From NCBI RefSeq assembly GCF_031085175.1, contig NZ_JAVHUY010000047.1:1-64000 (forward strand): DNA of 64,000 nt, given 5' to 3'. Below, in pieces: positions 57,223-64,000 of this stretch. Position 1 is the first letter of the stretch. Every line of letters starts with the position of its first letter. Origin of the DNA: Phytohabitans maris. Its GTDB lineage: Bacteria > Actinomycetota > Actinomycetes > Mycobacteriales > Micromonosporaceae. A model generated the notes under the pieces. It worked only from the letters and a program-made list of their open reading frames with translations. It did no database searches and had not been told where the DNA came from. A program made the position numbers and the translations under genes.

Positions 57223-60200
57223 TCACCCGCCGGAGCCGCGCGAGCCCGAAGCCCCAGAGCCGCGCGGAGCCGAAGCCCCAGAGCCGCGCGAACCCGAAGC
57301 CCCAGAGCCGCGCGGGGCCGGAACCGCGGAGCGGCGTAGAGCCGAAGCCGCTGACCCGCGCGGGGCCGAAGCCGCGGAGCGGCGCAGCGCCATCGACGCG
57401 CCCACCGCAGCGGCGGTGAAGCCGAGCGCGGCGAGCGCCGCGGGCAGCGCCGCGGCCGAGGGCGACGGCCAGCGTGGCAGTGCGAGCACGAGCGAGTCGT
57501 CCACGAAGACGGGCAGGTAGCCGCCGGCCAGCCACCAGGCCACGACGGCCGCCACCGCGCCGGTGACCAGCGCGGCCACGACCACCGGCAGGTAGGTCCA
57601 GAGCGCGGCCCGGCCGACCACCCGCGCCGGCAGCCCCTGGAGGCGGAGCGCGCGCATGTCCTCGGTGGTACGCCGCCGGTCGACAGCCGCCATGAGGGCG
57701 AGCCCGCCGAGCCCGAGCAGCACGGCGAACCCGGCCGCCAGCAGGTGAAACCAGATCGCCAGCGCCGGCGCCCGCTCGTCGAGCAGCGCCCGCGCCCCGG
57801 CGACCGTGTCGTCGCCCGCGACCACCAGCCCCTGCTCGGCGAGGCGGTCGGTGACGCCGGCCGGCGCGTCCGGGCGGAGCCACACCTGTGGCTGGGCGAG
57901 CCGGGCCGAGCCGCGGGTCTGGCGTTCGAGGTACTCGAGGTCGGTCAGCGCGCCGTGCCCGCCGAGCCGGGGCAGCGCGGTCACCTGCCCGACCACCTGG
58001 TGTACGGGCTGGTCGGCGTCGAGGCCGGGAAGCGCCGCCGAGGTGGGGAGGGGGCCGGCCGGCACCACGGGCAGCGGGCTGGGTACGTCCGGGGCGAGTG
58101 CCCAGGTCTCCTGCCGGGCCCCGGTGGCGGTCGCGGTCACCGTGAGCCCGTCCGGCCCGGGGGTGACGTCGCCCGGGACGGTCCCCTTCCATCCGCCGGC
58201 GGCCAGGTCGGCGGTGGGTACCAGGCCGGGCACCGCGCGGATCACCACGGAGGTGGTCTCCGAGCCGGTGCGCGCGTAGATCGCGTCGAAGCCGAGCAGG
58301 CGGCAGCCGGTGGCGCAGGCCGCCACCTCCGCCGTGTACGTGTGCACACCCGGGTCGAGCACCCCGAGCGTCATCCGCACCGCCGCGCTCCCGTCGAGTG
58401 GCCGCAGCGACACCGCGACCCGGAGCTGCCCCTCGGGAGTGCCGGGGCTGTCGAGCGTGGCGGTGACCCGGGTGCCGCGCAGCACGTACGGCTCGGGGGT
58501 CGCCGGCCGCAGCAGCCGGCTGACCTCGCCCGGGCCCGGCCCGAACTCCGGCCGCCACACCGCGACCCGCTCCAGCCGGGTGCTGTCCACCGCCAGCAGC
58601 GGTACGCCGTCCTGGGTGAGCGCGGGGACCACGGCGGCGGCCATCGCGTACCGGCCGTCGGGGTCGACCTCGCGCACGGCGGCCAGCAGCCTGCCCGCGT
58701 TGACCGGCAGGAACGTGAGCACCCGGTCGGCGCCGGTCTCGACGCTGGCCCGTTCGGCGCGGGAGCGGGCCGCGACGTCGACCGCCATCGCGGCGAAGCC
58801 GAGCAGCGAGGCCGCCACCGCCAGCAGTACGAAGAGGCGGTGGCTGCCCGGGCGGCGGGCCACGTGCAGCGCGCCGAGCGCGGGACCGAGCCGGCCGCGG
58901 CGCAGGGCCCGGGCGCCGAGCCGGCCGGCCAGCGGCATGAGCAGGCGGGCCGCGACGAGCGCGATGGCGACCGCGACCAGCGACGGTACGAGCAGCGAGA
59001 GCCCCACCAGCTCGCCCTCGAAGCCGCGCAGCTGGAGCACCGCCACCGCGGCGAGCACCACGACGATCGCCTCGATCGCGGTGCCGCGCCAGGTGCCGGA
59101 GCGGGCCGGCACCCGGCGGAGCAGGTCGGCGACCGGGCTGGCGAGCTGCTGCCGCTGGGCGAGCAGGGCGGCCAGCAGGGCACCGCCGGTGGCGAGGGCG
59201 GCGTACGGCAGGGCGCCGGCGGAGAAGTCCGGCCCGCCGCCGAGGCCGGCGAAGCGGGCCCGGGCCACCAGCCACACCGCGAGCGTGCCGGCGAGGTATC
59301 CGAGCGGGGCGCCGGCCAGGATCGCGAGCGTGCTCTCGCCCGCACCCAGCCACCAGCGCACCGGCCGGCGGGCACCGCGGAGGGCGACCAGCCCCAGCTC
59401 GTGGCGGCGGCCGGCGGTCCCGTACGCCACCGCGAGGAAGATGACGAACCAGCAGAGCCCGACCAGCGGCACCGCCGCCACCGGCACCACCCGCCGGGCC
59501 AGCGCCTGGGCCCGGTCGATGCGGTCGAGCAGCTCGTCGAGCTCGGTCGTGAGCTTGGCGACGAACGCCGACGAGGCGCCGCTGCCATCGACGAGATCCT
59601 CGCGCAGCTCGGCGAGGTCGGCGCGGACCACGCCGAGGTGGTCGGCGTCGAGCGCGCCCGCCCCGGGTACGCCCTCGACCGTGCGCATGTCCTGCCGGTG
59701 GTCGACACCGTCGGAGGTCTGCCGGTCGACGAAGAGCGGCTCGCGCTCGCTGTCCGGGCTGCCGACGGCGAAGTACCCGGTCCGTCCCCAGTAGACGTTC
59801 GTGACGTCGAGCGGCTGGTAGACCCCGGCGACGGCCAGCGTGGCCGGCGCACCGGCGGGGACGTAGCGGCCGGCCGCCTCGCTGTAGGTAGCTGAGGTGA
59901 TCGTGACGGTGTCGCCCGGCCCGAGGCCCAGCCGGCGCGCGCTGCTCTCGCCGATCACCGTCTCGCCGCCCGCCATCAGGCACCGGCCGGCGACGATCCG
60001 CAGGTGGGGGCAGATGTCGGAGCGGAAGACCAGCCAGGAGACGTCCGGGTCGGGCTCCACGCCGAGCACCGCGTACGTCGTGGAGTAGATCGCCTCGAAC
60101 CCGTCGACGTCGAGCATCCGCGGCACCACCGAGTCGAAGCCCACGGCGGTGACCGTCTCCTGCTCGCCGGCGAACGCGGAGAGGCTGACCGTCTGCTCCA

Positions 60201-60363
60201 TCCGGTCGGACTCGCCGACCTCGGTGCGCACCACCGCGCGGTCGACGGCGCGCAGGTAGGTCGGTCCGGCGGCGGCCGCGCCGGTGGCGAAGAGGCTGAG
60301 CAGCAGCACCGCGACCGCCTGCGCCCGGCGCGCGGCGATCATCGCGAACACCAGCCCGATCAC
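57223..60363 (-). CDS. FtsX-like ABC permease (second subunit)
   Basis: 1046 aa from a GTG in a GTGA overlap with the upstream permease. It has two FtsX-type units: a first helix (AVAVLLLSLFATGAAAAGPTYL), a large extracytoplasmic domain, then helices around 320-500 (LVGLCWFVIFLAVAYG), a second large external domain (about 540-870) and terminal helices ending LAALGFTAAAVGASM. The last 50 residues are 8-residue Ser-Gly-Ala-Arg repeats coded by a 24-bp tandem repeat. It probably exports or extracts lipids, lipoproteins or peptides with the ATPase at the window edge. Confidence 0.88.
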   Translation of the reverse strand: MIGLVFAMIAARRAQAVAVLLLSLFATGAAAAGPTYLRAVDRAVVRTEVGESDRMEQTVSLSAFAGEQETVTAVGFDSVVPRMLDVDGFEAIYSTTYAVLGVEPDPDVSWLVFRSDICPHLRIVAGRCLMAGGETVIGESSARRLGLGPGDTVTITSATYSEAAGRYVPAGAPATLAVAGVYQPLDVTNVYWGRTGYFAVGSPDSEREPLFVDRQTSDGVDHRQDMRTVEGVPGAGALDADHLGVVRADLAELREDLVDGSGASSAFVAKLTTELDELLDRIDRAQALARRVVPVAAVPLVGLCWFVIFLAVAYGTAGRRHELGLVALRGARRPVRWWLGAGESTLAILAGAPLGYLAGTLAVWLVARARFAGLGGGPDFSAGALPYAALATGGALLAALLAQRQQLASPVADLLRRVPARSGTWRGTAIEAIVVVLAAVAVLQLRGFEGELVGLSLLVPSLVAVAIALVAARLLMPLAGRLGARALRRGRLGPALGALHVARRPGSHRLFVLLAVAASLLGFAAMAVDVAARSRAERASVETGADRVLTFLPVNAGRLLAAVREVDPDGRYAMAAAVVPALTQDGVPLLAVDSTRLERVAVWRPEFGPGPGEVSRLLRPATPEPYVLRGTRVTATLDSPGTPEGQLRVAVSLRPLDGSAAVRMTLGVLDPGVHTYTAEVAACATGCRLLGFDAIYARTGSETTSVVIRAVPGLVPTADLAAGGWKGTVPGDVTPGPDGLTVTATATGARQETWALAPDVPSPLPVVPAGPLPTSAALPGLDADQPVHQVVGQVTALPRLGGHGALTDLEYLERQTRGSARLAQPQVWLRPDAPAGVTDRLAEQGLVVAGDDTVAGARALLDERAPALAIWFHLLAAGFAVLLGLGGLALMAAVDRRRTTEDMRALRLQGLPARVVGRAALWTYLPVVVAALVTGAVAAVVAWWLAGGYLPVFVDDSLVLALPRWPSPSAAALPAALAALGFTAAAVGASMALRRSAASAPRGSAASALRRSAVPAPRGSGASGSRGSGASAPRGSGASGSRGSGG
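57238..57381. repeat. 24-bp tandem repeat coding the permease tail
   Basis: Six units of 24 bp, starting GCGCGAGCCCGAAGCC, code for 8-residue repeats at the C-terminus of the FtsX-like protein. Unit number is likely to vary by slippage. Confidence 0.75.
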
Positions 60364-63300
60364 CGGCGGCCACCCGCCCCGACCAGGACCTTGGCGCCGG
60401 CGCTCCGCGGGGTGGACGCCGCCGGACCGAGCCCGCTCGCCCGGACCAGCTGGGCGGCGGCCAGCGCGCCGGTCACGCCGAGCACGACCAGGCCGCCGAG
60501 GCCGGCCGCGAGCAGCGCGGGCATCTGCGGGCCGGTGGAGACCGGGAGCACCGCCCACTCGTCGACGAACACCGGCATCGCCGCCTCCACCAGCGCCCCG
60601 CCCAGCGCCGCCGCCGCGGTCCCGATCGCCACGGCGGCGAGCACCAGCACCGTGTACCCGCCGTGGCCGATCAGCCGCACCGCCCGCCGCGACAGCCCTT
60701 GCGCCCGCAGCGCGGAGAGCTCGGTCGACCGGTCCGGCCGTTCCACCGCCGCCGCCACGGCCAGCGCCAGCGCGGCCAGCAGCACGCCGAGCGCGCCGGC
60801 GAGGAGCTGGAAGCGCAGGGCGAGTGGCGGACCCTGCTCGGCGTACCGCCCCTGGGCCGAGCCGATCGAGTCGTCGGCGAGCACGCCCAGCCCCTGCTCG
60901 CGTAGCCGGTCGGCGATCGCGTCCGGCGCGCCGGGAGCCAGCCACACCTGCGCCTCGTCGCCCAGGCCGGGGTCGGCGGCGAGGCGGTCCGCGTACTCCA
61001 GGTCGACCAGGAAACCCCGCCCCGGCACCCGCGGCAGCGCGGTCACCGCCCTGGAGAACCGCACCGGCACCTCGTCACCGCCAAACAGGGAGAGCCGCGG
61101 GTCACCCGGCGCCCCACCCGCCGACGCGAAGCGGGTGTGCGCGACCGGCAGCGGCACCGGCGAGTCGACCAGGTGGACCAGCCCGGTGCGGGCGGTCCCG
61201 CGTGCGCTGGCCGCCGGCGGCGTGGTCAGCTCCAGCACCCCGCCGGCCGCCGCCACCGTGGGACCGCGCGCGTCGAACCGCGCCGGCCCGCGCCACCGGC
61301 TCGCGTCGAGCAGCCCGGCCACCGGAGCGCCGCCGCTGGTCAGGGCATGGATCCGGACCTCACGCGCCGCCGGGGGCTCCCCGCCCGCCGCCAGGGACGC
61401 CAGCTCCAGGGCGGCCAGCCGGCACCGACCGCCACAACCGGAAAGATCCATCTGGTACGCCGAGCGCCCCACCGCCAACTGTCCAAAGTTGACGGTCAGC
61501 GGTGCGCCGCCGGCCGTGACGAGGTGCAGCAGCGCGCGCACCGGCTCGCCCGGGCCGACCAGCTCGGCGTCCAGCACGAGCGCCCCGTCGCCGAGGCGCA
61601 CCTCGGGCGGCGCCCCGGGCCGCAGCCGGAGCAGGAGATCGGGGAGTGGTGGCCCGTACCCCTCCTGCCAGCTGGCGACCCGCGCGAACCGCTCGGTGTC
61701 GACGGCGAGCACCACCTGCCCGGCCTCGCCTGTGCCGTTACGCACCACGGCGGCGGCCTGCGTGCCGGCGGGGTCGGCGGCCCGGACGGCGGCCAGCAGG
61801 TGGGCGCGGCTGCGCGCCTGGACGGTGAGTACCCGGTCGGCGCCGATGTCGTGGGTGGCCCGTTTCTCCCGGGCGGTGGCGGCGGCCGACCACCCGCTGG
61901 CGGCGGCGCCGAGCAGCGCGACCGAGACGGCGAGCAGCGCGAAGACCCGGTGCGTGCCCGGCCGCCGGGCCAGGTGGGTGGCGGCGAGCGCGAGCGGGAG
62001 CCGCCCGGCCCGCAGCGCGCGGTGGCCGACCCGCACGGCCAGCGGCCCGATCGCGCGGGCGGCGGCCAGCGCGACGGCGAGCGCGACCAGCGCGGGCGCG
62101 ACGAGGACCAGGCCGGTGGACTCGCCGGGCTCGCGGTCGGTCGCGTACGCCTGGTAGACCCCGGCCACCGCGACGACCACCACGACCAGGTCGATCACGT
62201 CGGCCCGCCAGCCGCGCCGCCGCGCCGGCACGTGGCGGAGCAGGTCGATGACGCCGGCGCGCATCCCGCCCCGGTCGGCGACGGCGGCTGCGGCCAGCGC
62301 GCCGAGCACCGCCGCTGCCCCGGCGGCCAGCGAGAGCGAGGCGGCCTGGCCGGCCCGGTCGGGGTCGACGCCGCCGAGGAGGCGGGCGAGGCCGAGGCCA
62401 GCCGCGGCACCGGCGACCGCGCCGGCCAGCATCGGCAGCACGCTCTGCTGGAAGACCAGCGCCCACACCCGCCACGACGCGCCGCCGCGGAGCTTGAGCC
62501 AGCCCACGTCGGGGCGGCGCTGCTCGGCGCTGTGCCGTACGGCGAAGAAGAGCGCGAACCAGCAGAGCAGCAGCAGCTGCGCCGCCGCGACGCTCACCCC
62601 GAGGTTGACCAGCCACTGCTCCCGCTCGACCCGGTCGACCAGCGCGGGCGCGCGGCTCTCCACCCGCCACTGGGAGCCGGCGCCGCCCTGCTGGCGGTCG
62701 ATCTCGGCGGCCAGGTCGTAGCCGTCGATGCCGAGGTATGCCTCCACCGGCACCACCACGTGGTACTCGGCGAACAGCTCCGCGGCGCCGGCCCGCCCCA
62801 CCGTCTCGGCGGTCGTGAAGACCGGGTCGCCGGCGCCGGCGGCCGTGTCGGTGCCGCTGGCGCGGCCGAGGACGCTCCCCGCCCAGTACGGGCCGAGCGG
62901 GTCGCGCAGCCGGTAGGTGCCGGTGACGCGCAGCTCGACCGGGCGCTTGCCGAGCACGGTGAACGCGACCCGGTCGCCGGCGGCCAGCCCGAGCTGGGTG
63001 GCGGTGCGGTCGCTGACCAGCGCCTCGCCGGCCGCGGCGGGGCAACTGCCGGCGAGCGTGAGGTGCCCGCACATCTCGTCGCGGAAGGCGACCGTGGCTC
63101 CCTGCTTGACGCCCTCGTGGGCCAGTTCGCCGGAGACCCGCACCGACGCGGTGCCGCTCGCGCCCCGGATGCCGACCAGGCGGCCGGCCTCGGCCCGCAC
63201 CCTGGCGTCCGCGTCCGGGGCGCTCTCCACCCGCGCGGTGGCCAGCACGACCCGCTGGACGGCCGGGGCGCCGGTGACGTCGGCGATCGCCACCGAGCGG

Positions 63301-63422
63301 GCGGCGGAGACCACGTACCACGGGGCGGCGGTCGCGGCGGCGACGGCGAGCGCGGTGAGCAGGAACAGGGTGGCGGCCTGCGCCCGGCGCGCCCGGATCG
63401 CGCCCAGCACCACCGCGAGCAT
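60360..63422 (-). CDS. FtsX-like ABC permease (first subunit)
   Basis: 1020 aa, homologous in layout to the next gene: MLAVVLGAIRARRAQAATLFLLTALAVAAATAAPWYVVSA, external domain with a Cys pair (DEMCGHLTLAGSCP), central helices from about residue 300 (LLLLCWFALFFAVRH), second external domain with SGCGGRC, and C-terminal helices. The two proteins probably form a heterodimeric transporter. GGGAGGAG lies 6 nt before the ATG at 63422. Between it and the ATPase is a 54-nt palindrome. Confidence 0.88.
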   Translation of the reverse strand: MLAVVLGAIRARRAQAATLFLLTALAVAAATAAPWYVVSAARSVAIADVTGAPAVQRVVLATARVESAPDADARVRAEAGRLVGIRGASGTASVRVSGELAHEGVKQGATVAFRDEMCGHLTLAGSCPAAAGEALVSDRTATQLGLAAGDRVAFTVLGKRPVELRVTGTYRLRDPLGPYWAGSVLGRASGTDTAAGAGDPVFTTAETVGRAGAAELFAEYHVVVPVEAYLGIDGYDLAAEIDRQQGGAGSQWRVESRAPALVDRVEREQWLVNLGVSVAAAQLLLLCWFALFFAVRHSAEQRRPDVGWLKLRGGASWRVWALVFQQSVLPMLAGAVAGAAAGLGLARLLGGVDPDRAGQAASLSLAAGAAAVLGALAAAAVADRGGMRAGVIDLLRHVPARRRGWRADVIDLVVVVVAVAGVYQAYATDREPGESTGLVLVAPALVALAVALAAARAIGPLAVRVGHRALRAGRLPLALAATHLARRPGTHRVFALLAVSVALLGAAASGWSAAATAREKRATHDIGADRVLTVQARSRAHLLAAVRAADPAGTQAAAVVRNGTGEAGQVVLAVDTERFARVASWQEGYGPPLPDLLLRLRPGAPPEVRLGDGALVLDAELVGPGEPVRALLHLVTAGGAPLTVNFGQLAVGRSAYQMDLSGCGGRCRLAALELASLAAGGEPPAAREVRIHALTSGGAPVAGLLDASRWRGPARFDARGPTVAAAGGVLELTTPPAASARGTARTGLVHLVDSPVPLPVAHTRFASAGGAPGDPRLSLFGGDEVPVRFSRAVTALPRVPGRGFLVDLEYADRLAADPGLGDEAQVWLAPGAPDAIADRLREQGLGVLADDSIGSAQGRYAEQGPPLALRFQLLAGALGVLLAALALAVAAAVERPDRSTELSALRAQGLSRRAVRLIGHGGYTVLVLAAVAIGTAAAALGGALVEAAMPVFVDEWAVLPVSTGPQMPALLAAGLGGLVVLGVTGALAAAQLVRASGLGPAASTPRSAGAKVLVGAGGRR

Positions 63423-63443
63423 GCCGTCTCCTCCCGCTGTCGC

Positions 63444-63497
63444 GTGATCGAAGCTCCCTTGATGTCGTTCTAGCGACTTGACGGGAGCTTCGATCAC
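63444..63497. repeat. 54-nt palindromic element, copy D
   Basis: Outer arms GTGATCGAAGCTCCC and complement are intact, the middle is partly mismatched. Its last bases provide the TGA stop codon of the ATPase gene (63494-63496). Confidence 0.8.
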
Positions 63498-64000
63498 AGG
63501 TCGGCTTGGCTGCCGCCCACCACCAGGGTCACCGAGCCGTCGACGCGGTCGACGGTGAAGAGCGTGCCGGGTGGAAACTCGCCGAGCACCTCGGGCGGGA
63601 GCTGGATCGTGCCGTCGCCGGCCACCACCGCGAAGTCCTGGCCGTCGCGCCCCTCGGCGCCCACCCGCCCGTCGCGGATCGTCACCGCCCGCCCGAGCCG
63701 CGCGCCCACCTCGGCGTCGTGGGTGACCACCACGATCGTGGTACCCCGCTCGGCGTTGACCGTCTCCAGCGCACCGAGCACCTCGTCGCGGCCGTGGGTG
63801 TCGAGCTGGCTGGTCGGCTCGTCCACGAGCAGCAGCCCGGGCGAGGCCGCGATGCCCACGGCGAGGGCGGCCCGCTGCCGCGCGCCGGGTGGCAGGTCAC
63901 CGATCTTCGCGCCCGCCCTGCCCCGCAGGCCGACCAGGTCGAGGATCCGCTCCGGGTCGTCGAGCTCGATGCCGGCGGTACGGGCCGCGCGGCGCTGGGC
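63494..64000 (-). CDS. ABC transporter ATP-binding protein (5' end outside the window)
   Basis: The C-terminal 168 residues of an ATPase are visible. The region normally holding the LSGGQ signature reads DLPPGARQRAALAVGIA, followed by Walker B PGLLLVDEPTSQLD and switch VVVTHDAEVG, so the fold is intact but the signature is divergent. After the ATPase core comes an approximately 40-residue module (VAGDGTIQLPPEVLGEFPPGTLFTV, split here by position) resembling an AbrB-like swapped-hairpin strand pattern. It is the partner of the two FtsX-like permeases downstream. Walker A lies beyond the edge. Confidence 0.85.
   Translation of the reverse strand, partial: AQRRAARTAGIELDDPERILDLVGLRGRAGAKIGDLPPGARQRAALAVGIAASPGLLLVDEPTSQLDTHGRDEVLGALETVNAERGTTIVVVTHDAEVGARLGRAVTIRDGRVGAEGRDGQDFAVVAGDGTIQLPPEVLGEFPPGTLFTVDRVDGSVTLVVGGSQADL

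Overview
The window is chromosomal DNA of a very high-GC actinobacterium. GTG starts are common, several genes have a TANNNT -10 box 6-7 nt before the start codon (leaderless genes), and neighbouring genes often overlap by ATGA or GTGA. A 180-kDa NAD-glutamate dehydrogenase, AfsR/LAL- and SARP-type regulators, an AA10 lytic polysaccharide monooxygenase and paired large FtsX-type permeases point to a filamentous soil actinomycete, probably of the Micromonosporaceae. The family placement is inference. I see no rRNA, tRNA, phage, insertion-sequence transposase or CRISPR array.

Layout. 76-5671: etfB, a small conserved gene, two DUF202 membrane genes, a PLDc_N-type membrane protein and a large BTAD/NB-ARC regulator. 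5655-7566: a DrrAB-type drug exporter whose two genes each carry one copy of a short hairpin element. 7714-15396: secreted chitin/cellulose LPMO, a ThDP enzyme, a membrane-anchored Hsp70, enoyl-CoA hydratase, two DUF6232-like paralogues and dimethylargininase. 15592-28932: one tightly overlapped 11-gene minus-strand operon. It runs LacI regulator, two sugar permeases, binding protein, two ADP-ribosylglycohydrolase-family enzymes, ribokinase, a TIM-barrel/FGE fusion, a secreted esterase-propeller fusion, a class III CoA-transferase and a CitE-like lyase. It starts at a promoter with two LacI-type operators. 29145-33915: small protein, YccF, a second ribokinase and two ABC systems. 34124-36883: ROK regulator divergent from a GH3 N-acetylglucosaminidase-like enzyme. 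36962-37918: a candidate small RNA and an FAH-family enzyme. 38004-39814: a membrane protein and a GNAT.

39880-45700 looks accessory. A SARP-type DNA-binding domain is fused to a C-terminal receiver domain, in reversed order relative to OmpR, and sits in an operon with a methyltransferase and a PAS-GAF histidine-kinase-like protein. An FAD amine oxidase and an 86-aa membrane peptide lie beside it. Direct repeats with 11-bp spacing, the footprint expected of a SARP, lie upstream. 45703-64000 returns to core-like genes: NAD-GDH, a lipoprotein penicillin-binding protein, an arginase-family enzyme with an approximately 800-residue repetitive tail, a YbbN-type thioredoxin and an ABC/FtsX export system cut off by the window edge.

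Two families of short dispersed hairpins are present: a 52-nt element in 3 copies and a 54-nt palindrome in 4 copies. Both show compensatory base changes between copies. One 52-nt copy interrupts a longer repeat whose uninterrupted partner is also in the window, which suggests a mobile, non-autonomous element.
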